From Vallitalea okinawensis (GTDB lineage Bacteria; Bacillota; Clostridia; Lachnospirales; PQDH01): DNA of 64,000 bases. The translations under genes and the position numbers were made by a program. The DNA lies in assembly GCF_002964605.1 (NCBI RefSeq), contig NZ_PQDH01000015.1:1-64000 (forward strand), written 5' to 3'. Under the pieces are notes generated by a model. That model was not told where the DNA came from. It did not search any database and worked only from the letters and a program-made list of their open reading frames with translations. Below, one piece after another: positions 17,069-27,053 of this stretch (its first letter is position 1; the number at the start of each line of letters is the position of its first letter).

Positions 17069-18244
17069 ATGATTCATCAAAAATACTATGAATTACTAGA
17101 AAACCAAGAAGAATTTATAACCAAGAAAAATTTAATAAAAGATGAGTTCTATAATGGTGTTTATAACCGTTTTAAAAATCCTGTTATTACACGCAATCAT
17201 ATTCCTGTTCATTGGAGATATGATTTATGTGAAGAAACTAATCCATTTTTTATAGAAAGATTAGGCATCAATGCAGCATTTAACCCAGGTGCCATTTATT
17301 TAGACGGTAAGTATTATCTAGTGGTAAGAGTAGAAGGGGTAGATAGAAAATCATTTTTTGCCATTGCTGAAAGTAAAAATGGAATGGATAATTTTCGTTT
17401 TTGGGATTATCCTATTACATGGGAAAATAGTGATGAAGATGAGACCAATATCTACGATATGCGTTTAATCAAGCATGAGGATGGTTTTATATACGGTATT
17501 TATTGTTCTGAGAGTAAAGACCCAGATGTACCTGCACATGATACTTCTAGTGCAATTGCGCAAGCTGGTTTAGTGAGAACAAAAGATTTAAAACAATGGG
17601 AGAGGTTACCTCATATAGTTACACCTTCGCCTCAGCAACGTAATGTGGTTCTTCATCCAGAATTTGTAGAGGGTAAGTATGCATTCTATACCCGTCCACA
17701 AGATGGCTTCATTTCTACTGGAGCTGGAGGAGGGATTGCATTTGGGCTATGTGATGATATTATGAATCCTCATATAACAGAGGAGATATTAATGGACGAA
17801 AGAAAATATCATACTGTTTATGAAGTCAAAAATGGTCAAGGTCCAGCCCCTATTAAAACAGAAAAAGGATGGATTCATATTGCACACGGCGTAAGAAATA
17901 CTGCTGATGGACTGCGCTATGTCTTATATACCTTTGCAACAAGCTTAGAGAATCCTGCTAAAATCATTGCAAAGCCAGGAGGATATTTCATAGCACCCTA
18001 TGGTGAGGAACGTGTTGGAGATGTATCCAATGTAGTATTTTGCAATGGTATTGTTGTTAATGAAGAAGAGGAAGTGTTTATTTACTATGCTTCCAGTGAT
18101 ACACGGGTTCATGTAGCTACCTCAACGGTGGAAAAATTAATTGATTATACATTTAACACCCCAGAAGATCCAGGTCAATCAATGGATTGCGTCAAACAGC
18201 GTATGGAATTAATAAAAAATAATAATCAGTTACTGGCACAGTAA
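17069..18244 (+). CDS. GH130 4-O-beta-D-mannosyl-D-glucose phosphorylase
   Basis: A 391-residue GH130 enzyme of the longer subfamily-1 type. The block [20 protein letters not shown] followed by [19 protein letters not shown] is the signature of mannosylglucose phosphorylases. [13 protein letters not shown] and the C-terminal [10 protein letters not shown] also fit. The reaction is mannosylglucose plus phosphate to mannose 1-phosphate plus glucose. It starts one base after the epimerase stop codon, so the two consecutive pathway steps are translationally linked. It differs strongly from the GH130 at 14812 and is not a recent duplicate. Confidence 0.92.
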   Translation: MIHQKYYELLENQEEFITKKNLIKDEFYNGVYNRFKNPVITRNHIPVHWRYDLCEETNPFFIERLGINAAFNPGAIYLDGKYYLVVRVEGVDRKSFFAIAESKNGMDNFRFWDYPITWENSDEDETNIYDMRLIKHEDGFIYGIYCSESKDPDVPAHDTSSAIAQAGLVRTKDLKQWERLPHIVTPSPQQRNVVLHPEFVEGKYAFYTRPQDGFISTGAGGGIAFGLCDDIMNPHITEEILMDERKYHTVYEVKNGQGPAPIKTEKGWIHIAHGVRNTADGLRYVLYTFATSLENPAKIIAKPGGYFIAPYGEERVGDVSNVVFCNGIVVNEEEEVFIYYASSDTRVHVATSTVEKLIDYTFNTPEDPGQSMDCVKQRMELIKNNNQLLAQ

Positions 18245-18250
18245 TGTCAA

Positions 18251-18284
18251 AGAAGAGGTAGCATTAAATAATGCTACCTCTTCT
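18251..18284 (+). terminator. terminator of the mannan operon
   Basis: A 14-bp stem AGAAGAGGTAGCAT/ATGCTACCTCTTCT with a six-base loop, starting 6 bases after the GH130 stop. The following T content is modest. Confidence 0.85.
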
Positions 18285-18315
18285 GTTAGTATAGCATCAT
18301 TAATTCAGATCCTTC

Positions 18316-18365
18316 TTGACATAAGAAAAACCTATGATATAATGAAATTAAACTGACCAGTCAGT
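18316..18365 (+). promoter_or_regulatory. promoter and TetR-type operator of the regulator-exporter operon
   Basis: TTGACA (18316-18321), a 16-base spacer and TATAAT (18338-18343). The palindrome ACTGAC-CA-GTCAGT (18352-18365) lies at the predicted start point. It has the TGACNNGTCA form common for TetR-family operators, which points to autorepression by the gene that follows. Confidence 0.8.
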
Positions 18366-18391
18366 ATAAAAAGTTAAAGGAGAGTTCTAAG

Positions 18392-18955
18392 ATGAGTAAA
18401 AATAAAATTATTGATGCCGCTGAAAGAGTTTTCTCTCAAAAAGGTTATTATCAAACAACTATGCAAGATATTGCAGATGAAGCTAAGGTGGCTAAGGGGA
18501 CATTATATTATCACTTTAAAAGTAAAGATGAACTCTTTATCGAGTTGTTAGAGAGTGGAACAGGTTTTATTACCCATGAACTACAGAAGAGTTTTAATAA
18601 GCAAATACCTTTAAAGGCACAAATCAAAGAATTTATTAAAGAGGCTATTAGTATTTGCCTTAAATATAAAACTTTTACGGATATTCTCTTCAATGAATTA
18701 TCCAGTGGTATGGAGGATGAAGTACTGGAACGTGTAGAAGTACTTAAATATAAGTACATTGGCATATTCAAAGAAATACTTGATGAGGGCTATAGAGAAG
18801 GTTGTGTTAGAGAAATCAATCGTGAATTAGCAGCCATATCGTTGATGACAACATTATACCACTTGAGTGATCACATTAGTGAGAAGAAGTGTACAGTAGA
18901 AGAAGTGGAAACATTTCTCATTGGTTATATATCTCAAGGGATCTTAACTACTTAA
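18392..18955 (+). CDS. TetR/AcrR family transcriptional repressor
   Basis: A 187-residue regulator. The N-terminal TetR helix-turn-helix (about residues 8-50) shows GYYQTTMQDIADEAKVAKGTLYYHFKSKDELF in two adjoining blocks. The C-terminal ligand domain is divergent, as usual. Its own promoter carries a matching palindrome. It ends 17 bases before an ABC exporter gene, so it probably represses that exporter until a toxic ligand binds. Confidence 0.92.
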   Translation: MSKNKIIDAAERVFSQKGYYQTTMQDIADEAKVAKGTLYYHFKSKDELFIELLESGTGFITHELQKSFNKQIPLKAQIKEFIKEAISICLKYKTFTDILFNELSSGMEDEVLERVEVLKYKYIGIFKEILDEGYREGCVREINRELAAISLMTTLYHLSDHISEKKCTVEEVETFLIGYISQGILTT

Positions 18956-18972
18956 TATGAGGAGGGGAATTC

Positions 18973-20682
18973 ATGAAATTATTTCTTCAATTCATAAAAC
19001 CTTTTAAAAACCAATTTATTATCAGCCAATTGTTTATGCTGGTTGCTGTTGTAGTTTCTACTGCATTTCCGTTAACTGTTAAGAATTTGTTCGATATTTC
19101 TTTTCTTGAAGGTAGTATGGAAGAGTTATTTCAATACATGTTCCTATTGATATTGGTTTTAATAATAGGTGAATTGGCTAAGTATAGAAAGCGGTGTATA
19201 GAAGGGAAAATAGGTGAGGAATTAATTGCAGACATGCGCCATATGATTTTCAATAAACTTCAGAGTATTCCCTTACCCTATTACAATAAGCGCAGTTCAG
19301 GTGATATTGTTTCTACAGTTACCAATGATTTGAACATTATTCAGCAAACGATCGCAATGGGTTTATCTTTTGTTATAGAGAAGCTATTGACGTTAATCAT
19401 TGTTCTTTTCTTACTCATACGACTTGATCCTATCTTAACAGTATTATGTTTAGCCATCATACCAATAATCAGTCTAATGGCCAAGATACTTGGGGATAAG
19501 ATACAAAAATTATCTAAGGACGTACAGCGAAGGTTAGGAACATTAACGACTATACTGAATCAAAGTTTATTAGGCATGGATGTGATTAAAGCTTTTGTGC
19601 TTGAAGAGGAAGCAACGGGTATGTACGAAGAGCAAAACAAAAAAGTTCTCTATAAATCTTTAAAAAGAGTTAGCGTAAAAGAAAAGACAGCGATGATTAT
19701 AGGTTTACTTAATATTGTCCAATTAGCCATCATTATTTCTGTAGGGAGTTATCGTGTACATCAACAACTACTTTCACCTGGCAGCTTAATTGCCTTTATA
19801 CTTTATGCAGAAATGTTGATTGGACCTATTGCATTATTATCAGGTCTTTATGTCGAAATACAAAGAGCATTAGCATCCATGCATCGAATCATGGATATCC
19901 TCAAAGAGGATAATGAAGAGAATTTAAATGATGAACAAACTTGTCCAGAAATTCAAGGGAATTTGGAATTTAACCATGTTTCTTTTTCCTACGACCAAAA
20001 GAAAGATACACTTAAAGATATTAATATACGTATCAATAAAGGTGATACTGTAGCATTAGTAGGACCTAGTGGTGTAGGTAAATCTACTTTACTAAAGCTC
20101 ATTCCACGCTTTTATCAAGCATCAAAAGGGAAGATTTTAGTGGATGGACACGATATTAATAAGATTCAATTAGCTCATCTAAGAGATAGAATTGCCATTG
20201 TACCACAAGAAACTTATCTGTTTGGATTAAGTGTACGTGAAAATATTAGCTGTGGTAACACTTCCGCAACAGGAGAGGAGATCATTCAAGCAGCTAAGCA
20301 AGCCAATGCCCATGACTTCATCATGGAGATGGAAAATGGCTATGATACCATCGTACATGAAGGTGGTTCTTCTCTTTCAGGAGGGCAAAAACAAAGAATT
20401 GCTATAGCCAGAGCTTTTCTCAAACAACCTGAAATCATTCTACTAGACGAGCCAACAGCTTCTCTAGACAGCCATTCAGAACAAAAAGTGCAAGAAGCCC
20501 TATCCAAGTTAACTATTGGTAGAACAACTTTAATTATTGCACATCGTTTAGCAACCATTAAGGATGCAAGTAAGGTAGCTTTATTGAATAATGGTAGAAT
20601 AGAAGCATTAGGTACTCATAATGAACTCTTTCAGAGATCAGATTTATATCGTAATTTGTATAAAGCTCAATTCAGCTATTAA
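18973..20682 (+). CDS. ABC exporter, fused membrane and ATPase domains (MsbA/LmrA type)
   Basis: A 569-residue half-transporter that should act as a homodimer. The N-terminal exporter membrane domain (about 1-305) has six helices. The ATPase domain has Walker A GPSGVGKST, signature LSGGQKQ, Walker B IILLDEPTAS and H-loop IAHR. ATG lies behind GAGGAGGGG. Co-transcription with the TetR gene suggests a drug or toxic-metabolite exporter; the substrate cannot be read from sequence. Confidence 0.92.
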   Translation: MKLFLQFIKPFKNQFIISQLFMLVAVVVSTAFPLTVKNLFDISFLEGSMEELFQYMFLLILVLIIGELAKYRKRCIEGKIGEELIADMRHMIFNKLQSIPLPYYNKRSSGDIVSTVTNDLNIIQQTIAMGLSFVIEKLLTLIIVLFLLIRLDPILTVLCLAIIPIISLMAKILGDKIQKLSKDVQRRLGTLTTILNQSLLGMDVIKAFVLEEEATGMYEEQNKKVLYKSLKRVSVKEKTAMIIGLLNIVQLAIIISVGSYRVHQQLLSPGSLIAFILYAEMLIGPIALLSGLYVEIQRALASMHRIMDILKEDNEENLNDEQTCPEIQGNLEFNHVSFSYDQKKDTLKDINIRINKGDTVALVGPSGVGKSTLLKLIPRFYQASKGKILVDGHDINKIQLAHLRDRIAIVPQETYLFGLSVRENISCGNTSATGEEIIQAAKQANAHDFIMEMENGYDTIVHEGGSSLSGGQKQRIAIARAFLKQPEIILLDEPTASLDSHSEQKVQEALSKLTIGRTTLIIAHRLATIKDASKVALLNNGRIEALGTHNELFQRSDLYRNLYKAQFSY

Positions 20683-20698
20683 GATAATAAAGTTATCT

Positions 20699-20733
20699 GG
20701 GCTATCTCAATGAATAAAAATTAGAGATAGCCC
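20699..20733. terminator. bidirectional terminator between convergent genes
   Basis: Stem GGGCTATCTC/GAGATAGCCC with a 15-base A-rich loop, between the ABC exporter (plus) and the GH1 gene (minus), whose stops are 64 bases apart. Confidence 0.75.
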
Positions 20734-20746
20734 ACTGTGATTATTA

Positions 20747-22108
20747 CTATTCTTTAATTAGATCTCGATACCAATAATAAGATTCTTTTGGAGTTCTAGT
20801 ACCCGTCTCAAAATCCACATGAACCAAGCCAAAGCGATCTTTATAGCCTTCAGCCCACTCGAAATTATCAAATAGAGACCATTGGAAGTAACCTCTGATG
20901 TCAATACCCTCTTTATGAGCTCTTTCTAACTGTAGTAAATAGCGATTAAGGAAATCAATTCTACCTTCATCGTGAACCTTTCCATCGAGTGCAACCCAGT
21001 CCTTATTAGAAAGACCGTTTTCAGTTATGTAGATGGGTTTCTTATAGCGTTCATACATGAACTTAGTACCCCAATACATGATTTCTTCTGATACTAACCA
21101 GTTAAGACCTGTTACGGCATGACCTGAAGGCAGTTTGGATACCTTGATGTATTCACCATCTTTCTCTACTCTTGGACCTTGATAGATATTAAGGCCAATA
21201 AAGTCCACTTCCTCAGTTATAAGTTTAAAGTCTTCTTCTAATTGAGCTTCAGACGGGAGATAATCCCTTAACTCATTCATTACCCAATCTGGGTATTTTC
21301 CAAGTAAAATAGGATCATACCAATAGTCGTTATCAAAGGGGAAATTATACTCTTTATGATCTTTGGTTTTTTCAAAGGGATTGAACATGAAATCCCTTGC
21401 TGCTTCAATATCATCTTCTGATAAGGTGTTAGGAATACCAATGGTAGCCACAAATGCAAATCCTACTCGGGCTTCTTTACCAACGATTTCTCGGATAACT
21501 TTCACAGCCTTTCCATGAGCAAGCAATGTATTATGAGTCATCCGAATAATATCAAATTTACTGTATTGATGACCTGGTGCATGGATACCTGTAAAATAAC
21601 CTAAACCGATAAAACATTGTGGTTCGTTTATTGTCATCCAATTTTTTACTCGATCACCTAGTCTGGTAACGACAACTCGTGCATACTCTTCAAACCAGTT
21701 AGAGGATTCATCGTTAAGCCATTGTCCCTTTTTATAAAGCTCATAAGGATAGTCCCAGTGAAAAAGAGTTACATAGGGTTCAATATCAGCTTCCAATAAT
21801 GCATCCACAAATTGATCATAATAAGTAAGTCCTTTTTCATTGATTCTACCGATACCATTTGGTATCACTCGAGGCCATGATATGGAAAAGCGATAGGCTT
21901 TTACACCTAGCTCCTTTAAAATACGTACATCATCTTCTATGTTATTGTAGGAATCACAGGCAAAGTCTCCGTTATCCATGTTGTAGACCTTATCTTCTTG
22001 GCGGGTATACATATCCCAAACAGATAAACCTTTACCATCATCATAGGCAGCCCCTTCAACTTGATAAGAAGCAGTAGCAGCTCCCCACAGGAAATCTTTA
22101 TTAAACAT
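20747..22108 (-). CDS. GH1 family beta-glucosidase
   Basis: A 453-residue cytoplasmic (alpha/beta)8 enzyme. It shows the GH1 N-terminal signature FLWGAATASYQVEGA, acid/base Glu in TINEPQ and nucleophile Glu in YITENGLS, plus the C-terminal WSLFDNFEWAEGY block. The start is ATG 22108 behind AAGGAGGT; an upstream in-frame TTG overlaps that site. It is the last gene of the LacI-controlled operon and would hydrolyse imported oligosaccharides or aryl glycosides. Specificity for glucose, xylose or other beta-linked sugars is not settled. Phospho-beta-glucosidase is less likely because the operon has an ABC importer, not a PTS. Confidence 0.92.
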   Translation of the reverse strand: MFNKDFLWGAATASYQVEGAAYDDGKGLSVWDMYTRQEDKVYNMDNGDFACDSYNNIEDDVRILKELGVKAYRFSISWPRVIPNGIGRINEKGLTYYDQFVDALLEADIEPYVTLFHWDYPYELYKKGQWLNDESSNWFEEYARVVVTRLGDRVKNWMTINEPQCFIGLGYFTGIHAPGHQYSKFDIIRMTHNTLLAHGKAVKVIREIVGKEARVGFAFVATIGIPNTLSEDDIEAARDFMFNPFEKTKDHKEYNFPFDNDYWYDPILLGKYPDWVMNELRDYLPSEAQLEEDFKLITEEVDFIGLNIYQGPRVEKDGEYIKVSKLPSGHAVTGLNWLVSEEIMYWGTKFMYERYKKPIYITENGLSNKDWVALDGKVHDEGRIDFLNRYLLQLERAHKEGIDIRGYFQWSLFDNFEWAEGYKDRFGLVHVDFETGTRTPKESYYWYRDLIKE

Positions 22109-22178
22109 TTGTATTACCTCCTTCAATTAATACCGAAAAATAATACCCCCACTTAAAAAAGTGGGAATAAATAGCTCT

Positions 22179-23768
22179 CTACAAGAGTTCGGGTGTGTAT
22201 TTAAAATATTCAAAATAGGCTTTAGCAGACTGTCTCTCTATATCTTGACAAGCCATACCTATGAATGCACCTGTAAAACCTTCAGGATCTGTATAATCAT
22301 CGGATAAGATGGAAGTATCCAGTATTGGACCAATTTCATTGAAAGATTCACCATCAAAAGAATAATAAAACTGAGCCTTAGCAAAGGCTGTCTTAACTTT
22401 TAAATAAGCAGTATCATTATTGAAGTAGACTTCCTCTTCTTCAATAAAAGAATAATGACCTTGATCCATTTTGAAGACTTTTAATACATTCATCTTTGTG
22501 CTCTCATCATAAGACATGTATAGGTAGTATTGATTAGTTTCATCATAACGATAACTCAGTCCTGCCATATGCTGAAAACTAGATGGATGAAATACTAACT
22601 TGGTTTCAGCTTCAAACTTAAAATGTTCCTGTCTTCTTAAGAGAAGCCCTTGCTTAAAGTTGGATACAGGGGATTCTAAGCCTTTAATTCTTAAGAAGCC
22701 TTCTTTATCTTTGATTGAGAATACATCTTCACTATAGGGTATTCTTAATGTTTGAAAATCTTTAAGGAAATCCTCATTTTCAAAGGTGTAAAGTTCTTCT
22801 TTAGCTTCCTTAATTTCTATATCACCATCAACATAGAAGTACTCATCTGGAAAAATTGATCCATTGACCAGATAAGGCCAATCATCTATCCACTCAACCT
22901 CTTGTATAGCTGTTTCACGACCTAGAATACATCGCTTTGTGCCAGGTAGTGGTCTTCCGCAAAGGAATGAGAGGTACCATTTACCGTCTTTTGTCTCAAC
23001 CAACGAACCGTGACCAGCTTTCTGTATAACTAAATCATCTCTCCCCATAGATGTTACTAAATGTTTGTTAGGGTGTTCCTCATATGGTCCTTCAATGTGT
23101 TGACTTCTTACTATTGTCACCGCATGATTATAGGAAGTACCACCTTCTGCAGTAACCAAATAGTAGTATTTGCCTCTTTTAAAGATATGAGGACCTTCTG
23201 TTAAACCTCTATCTGTGCCAGTGAATATTTTTTTTACTTCGCCAACAAGGGACATCGTTGATTCATCAAATTCTTGTAATAAAATACCGCTAAACATAGG
23301 TGAGATAGGTGGTTTTCTATGATCCCATTCCATGTTAAGATACCATTTCTTATCACCATCGTGGAAGAGAGAGGGATCGAAGCCTGAACTATTGAGATAT
23401 ACAGGTTTTGACCATGGTCCTGTTATGGACTCAGCGGTAGTTATATAATTATGGCAATCTTTGAATGGTGCTAGATGCAATGATTTGACATCTGTAAATA
23501 TTAAATAAAATTTGCCCTGATCATAAGATAAGCATGGTGCCCAAATGCCTCCAGATCTTGGATTACCAATTAAGTTTAGATGCTCCCTTGTATTAAGAGG
23601 TCTGGCTATAAGCTCCCAATTGACTAAATCCTTTGAATGATGGATTTGAACACCAGGGAAGTATTCAAAGGTAGAATTGGCTATGTAATAATCATCACCT
23701 ACTCGTAATATGGAAGGATCAGGGTTAAATCCTTTAAGTACAGGGTTTTTTACTTTAGTTCTGTCCAT
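22179..23768 (-). CDS. GH43 family beta-xylosidase/alpha-arabinofuranosidase-like
   Basis: A 529-residue enzyme. The N-terminal five-bladed propeller (about 1-320) carries the GH43 pattern NPVLKGFNPDPSI (base Asp), and the glutamate in LTEGPHIFK is the likely acid. A C-terminal beta-sandwich domain (about 340-525) follows, as in GH43 subfamily 11 xylosidases. ATG 23768 behind GGAG is preferred to TTG 23780. No signal peptide is visible, so it acts on imported oligosaccharides. It is fifth in the operon after the permeases. Confidence 0.9.
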   Translation of the reverse strand: MDRTKVKNPVLKGFNPDPSILRVGDDYYIANSTFEYFPGVQIHHSKDLVNWELIARPLNTREHLNLIGNPRSGGIWAPCLSYDQGKFYLIFTDVKSLHLAPFKDCHNYITTAESITGPWSKPVYLNSSGFDPSLFHDGDKKWYLNMEWDHRKPPISPMFSGILLQEFDESTMSLVGEVKKIFTGTDRGLTEGPHIFKRGKYYYLVTAEGGTSYNHAVTIVRSQHIEGPYEEHPNKHLVTSMGRDDLVIQKAGHGSLVETKDGKWYLSFLCGRPLPGTKRCILGRETAIQEVEWIDDWPYLVNGSIFPDEYFYVDGDIEIKEAKEELYTFENEDFLKDFQTLRIPYSEDVFSIKDKEGFLRIKGLESPVSNFKQGLLLRRQEHFKFEAETKLVFHPSSFQHMAGLSYRYDETNQYYLYMSYDESTKMNVLKVFKMDQGHYSFIEEEEVYFNNDTAYLKVKTAFAKAQFYYSFDGESFNEIGPILDTSILSDDYTDPEGFTGAFIGMACQDIERQSAKAYFEYFKYTPELL

Positions 23769-23792
23769 GGTTCGCTCCAATCTTATCGTAAT

Positions 23793-24644
23793 CTATTCTT
23801 TTATACCGCCGAGAGCAACTCCGGCAATAATATATCTTGAAAATACTAAATATATAACTAAAAGAGGTACAATTGTCATTGAAATACCAAGATATATACC
23901 ACCAAATTCCGTACGATAAATATCTGCTTTGAGTGATTGAACCAGCATGGGTAGTGTATATTTATCTTCATTAGAAATCAGCATAAGAGGCATTAGGAAA
24001 TTATTCCACGATCCAACGAATGCAAAAATACCCATAGTAGCTAATCCAGGCTTAAGTATAGGTAATGCAATTCTATGAAAAATTCCAAGTTCACTGGCAC
24101 CATCTATTCTTGCAGCACTAACAAGGTCTTTTGGAAACGTTGATAGCAAGTATTGTCTTAGGAAGAAGACGGTAGCTGGAGCTGCAATAGCTGGAAAAAT
24201 CAAAGGAATATAGCTGTCAGTCAAACTTAAATTTAACATCATACGGTAAAAACCAATCATACTGATTTGTGTCGGTACCATTAATATAAAAGCAATGATT
24301 GCAAAGATTGTATTCTTTCCCTTAAAATCATAGATGACTAAGCCGTAAGCTGTTAAGGCACTAAAATATAAGGCTAAAAAAGTAGATGAAGCAGCAATGG
24401 TTAAACTATTAGCGAAACCACGCCAAATGTTAAATCCTCTACCTGTTAAAACATCATAGTTATAGCCGGTAAAAACACTTGGGATTAATGAAAAACTCTG
24501 TTGTATTTGTTCAGTTGAACGTGTAGCATTAACAATGAGAATCCAGAAAGGAATGATACTGAGGATAACAAGCACTGCACAAACCAGGTAAATCCATGAA
24601 ATACGAAGTCCGTAAAACTTACCTAATCTACCACCTTTCTTCAT
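23793..24644 (-). CDS. sugar ABC transporter permease (MalG type)
   Basis: A 283-residue six-helix permease with the coupling loop DLVSAARIDGASELGIFHRI. Its ATG overlaps the stop of the preceding permease gene by one base (TAATG), giving translational coupling and fixing the start. The C terminus AGVALGGIKE is typical of the family. Confidence 0.92.
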   Translation of the reverse strand: MKKGGRLGKFYGLRISWIYLVCAVLVILSIIPFWILIVNATRSTEQIQQSFSLIPSVFTGYNYDVLTGRGFNIWRGFANSLTIAASSTFLALYFSALTAYGLVIYDFKGKNTIFAIIAFILMVPTQISMIGFYRMMLNLSLTDSYIPLIFPAIAAPATVFFLRQYLLSTFPKDLVSAARIDGASELGIFHRIALPILKPGLATMGIFAFVGSWNNFLMPLMLISNEDKYTLPMLVQSLKADIYRTEFGGIYLGISMTIVPLLVIYLVFSRYIIAGVALGGIKE

Positions 24645-25591
24645 TACCTGACACCTGCCTTTCTTATTCGTCTACGAGCTTTTCTGTCGCCAGTAGTTTT
24701 AGAATTCATAACTTTGAATAATAGAATACTAACAATTAAGATAATGCATAAAAGTATGACTGAGGCAGTCGCTGCAAAATAATAATTCCGCCCACCTAGA
24801 AAAGCTTGGCGATAAATGAACATAGTCATAGTTTCGATGGAATAGTCTGGATTACCTTGTGTTGTTAATAGGAAAGGTATATCAAACATTTGCATACCAC
24901 CGATTAAGGATGTTACAAGTACATAGAGTGTAATTGGTTTTAGTAATGGTAAGGTTATTTTTCTAAACATTTGGCCACTAGTAGCGCCATCGACCATGGC
25001 TGCTTCATATAAAGAGCGATTAATACCTAATGCTCCAGCAGTTAGAATAATAAATGTATTACCATACCACATCCAAAATTGAATAAAGGCTACGATTCCC
25101 CTTGTTGCAGTGACACTTCTAAAGAATTCAAAGGGTTCTTCTAAAACCCCAAATTTAACTAATAAGAGATTGATAGGACCAGAGGGATAGCTAAAAAGTG
25201 TACTAAACAATACAGCTACAGATGCAGCAGTTATTATATTGGGCATATAAAAAGTAACTTTAAAAAATCCTGCGCCTTTTAATTTCAGTCTTGCATCCGT
25301 AAACCACTTAACTAAGATTAAGGCCATGCCGATCTGAGGTATGAAGTTTAATATCCAAATAATCCATGTATTACGAAAGGCTTTTAAAAATAATTCATTA
25401 CTTAAGAGAGTGACATAATTTTTAAAACCCACATAATTTAATTCAGTTTCCCAACCTGCTAGATCCGTAAAACTTAACTGAAAAGTATAGATTATCGGAT
25501 AGAGTTGGAAAATGAGAAACGCTAATATAAAGGGAGCTACAAATAAGTAGCCGTACTTATCATACTTAACCAGTTTTTGCTTTTTTTTCAT
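24644..25591 (-). CDS. sugar ABC transporter permease (MalF type)
   Basis: A 315-residue six-helix permease with the coupling motif EAAMVDGATSGQMFRKITLP. ATG 25591 behind GGAGAATGG is chosen. An in-frame extension to 25672 would add 27 residues with no ribosome binding site and no homology to permeases. It pairs with the downstream permease and the binding protein at 25677. The ATPase subunit is not encoded nearby. Confidence 0.9.
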   Translation of the reverse strand: MKKKQKLVKYDKYGYLFVAPFILAFLIFQLYPIIYTFQLSFTDLAGWETELNYVGFKNYVTLLSNELFLKAFRNTWIIWILNFIPQIGMALILVKWFTDARLKLKGAGFFKVTFYMPNIITAASVAVLFSTLFSYPSGPINLLLVKFGVLEEPFEFFRSVTATRGIVAFIQFWMWYGNTFIILTAGALGINRSLYEAAMVDGATSGQMFRKITLPLLKPITLYVLVTSLIGGMQMFDIPFLLTTQGNPDYSIETMTMFIYRQAFLGGRNYYFAATASVILLCIILIVSILLFKVMNSKTTGDRKARRRIRKAGVR

Positions 25592-25676
25592 TAATGACCA
25601 TTCTCCAATCCATAAATATTTTATTGAAAAATAGAAAAGGGGATAGAAGCGGTCGCTCCCACCCCTTATCAAAAAA

Positions 25677-27020
25677 TTAATACTCTAAATTAGGGAAAAG
25701 GTTCTGTACGGATGTTTTAAAGTCTGCAATGGCAGCATCTTTTTCTTTTTCACCCTTTGAATAAGCTGTAAGTTGTTCTGTAAATAAATCCTGAATATCT
25801 TTATCTGCACCAGTTAGAATAGAAGCATCAATTTCTGGTGCCATCTCTGCAAAAGCTGCATAGTGATTTTGGCCACCTAAGAAAGGTTCAGTAAAGTCGT
25901 CTTTAATAGCGCTAACAACTGCTCCGTTGGATAAGAAATCACCTGTATCATTAGCCCATGTTGTTAAGAAGTCTTCATCTAATGTTAAATATCTAATTAA
26001 ATCAGCTGCAGCTTGCTCCATCTCTGATCCATCTCGCATAGCTACCCATGTGCCACCCCAGAAGTAAGGTGATGGACCTTGAATCATTGCCCAGTCGCCT
26101 TCAGTAGAAGCACCTGTTTCAGCATTTACAGCGTTAGTTTTAAGTACATAATGTAATCCCCATGTAGGTAAGAAGTAACCGAATACATCATTACCTGACA
26201 TACTTGCAAACCAATTTTCAGTCCATTGTTCAGCTTGGTTGGTTAACCCTTCAGATTCTAATTGACGTCCCATATCTAGTAACTCTTCAACTTTGGGATC
26301 GATAACAAATTTATTATCAACGACCCATCCATTTTCACGAGCTGCATAAAATACTTGAACCAAATCTCCAAGTGAACTAATGGCTTTTACTTCACCATTT
26401 GATCCGTCATAGATTTTTTTAGCAGTATCATAAAATTTATCAAAGTCAGCTACCATAGCTTGAACTTCAGCAGGATCGTCAGTACCAAGGTATTCTTTTG
26501 CAATACTTCTTCTGTAGAAGAAAGCACCTGGAGTTGCTTGCCAACTAAGACCTTTTAACTTACCTTCACTATCTGTAGCAACGTCAAGAACATACTGCAT
26601 CGTATCCACATTATTCTTGTCTATACCAACTGAAGCAAGGTCAGCAGTGAATTTAGAGTCGACATATTTGTTAACATAAGCTGCTTCAAGAGCAAATACA
26701 TCTGGAGCACTTTTACCTGAAGCTAAAGCTGGGTCTAATTTGCTTTGGTACTGGTCATTAGGAATAACAACTATTTCAACTTCATAAGGTAAATCTGGAT
26801 GAGCTTTTAAGTAGTAGTTTTCAATCATACCTTTTATTTCATCTGTAAATGTCCAAACAACTAATTTATCGGTTTTGTTCTCAGCAGGTGCTTCTACTTT
26901 AGATTTTTCTGTTGTACTGGCTGTACCTGTGCCGGTGTCTTTATCCTCAGATGAACCACAAGCTGTTAAAGAAAATAACATTGTTACAACTAATAATAAA
27001 CTTACCCATCTTTTCATCAT
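25677..27020 (-). CDS. sugar ABC transporter substrate-binding lipoprotein
   Basis: A roughly 447-residue extracellular solute-binding protein (family 1). The lipoprotein signal peptide ends at the lipobox LTAC, followed by a Thr/Glu/Lys-rich linker. The body includes KLVVWTFTDEI and a C-terminal ADFKTSVQNLFP stretch. It starts with two adjacent ATG codons behind AAGGAG (27026-27030); the first is used. It is the second gene of the operon, 33 bases after the LacI-type gene. The ligand is probably a xylo- or beta-gluco-oligosaccharide, judged from the GH43 and GH1 genes. Confidence 0.88.
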   Translation of the reverse strand: MMKRWVSLLLVVTMLFSLTACGSSEDKDTGTGTASTTEKSKVEAPAENKTDKLVVWTFTDEIKGMIENYYLKAHPDLPYEVEIVVIPNDQYQSKLDPALASGKSAPDVFALEAAYVNKYVDSKFTADLASVGIDKNNVDTMQYVLDVATDSEGKLKGLSWQATPGAFFYRRSIAKEYLGTDDPAEVQAMVADFDKFYDTAKKIYDGSNGEVKAISSLGDLVQVFYAARENGWVVDNKFVIDPKVEELLDMGRQLESEGLTNQAEQWTENWFASMSGNDVFGYFLPTWGLHYVLKTNAVNAETGASTEGDWAMIQGPSPYFWGGTWVAMRDGSEMEQAAADLIRYLTLDEDFLTTWANDTGDFLSNGAVVSAIKDDFTEPFLGGQNHYAAFAEMAPEIDASILTGADKDIQDLFTEQLTAYSKGEKEKDAAIADFKTSVQNLFPNLEY

Positions 27021-27053
27021 GAATTCTCCTTTTTTTCCCCACAAATTTGAATT

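Noticed and set aside
14812-18244. Two GH130 genes as a possible recent tandem duplication
   Set aside because: They differ in length (334 and 391 residues) and in signature motifs, and match two distinct subfamilies with different pathway steps.
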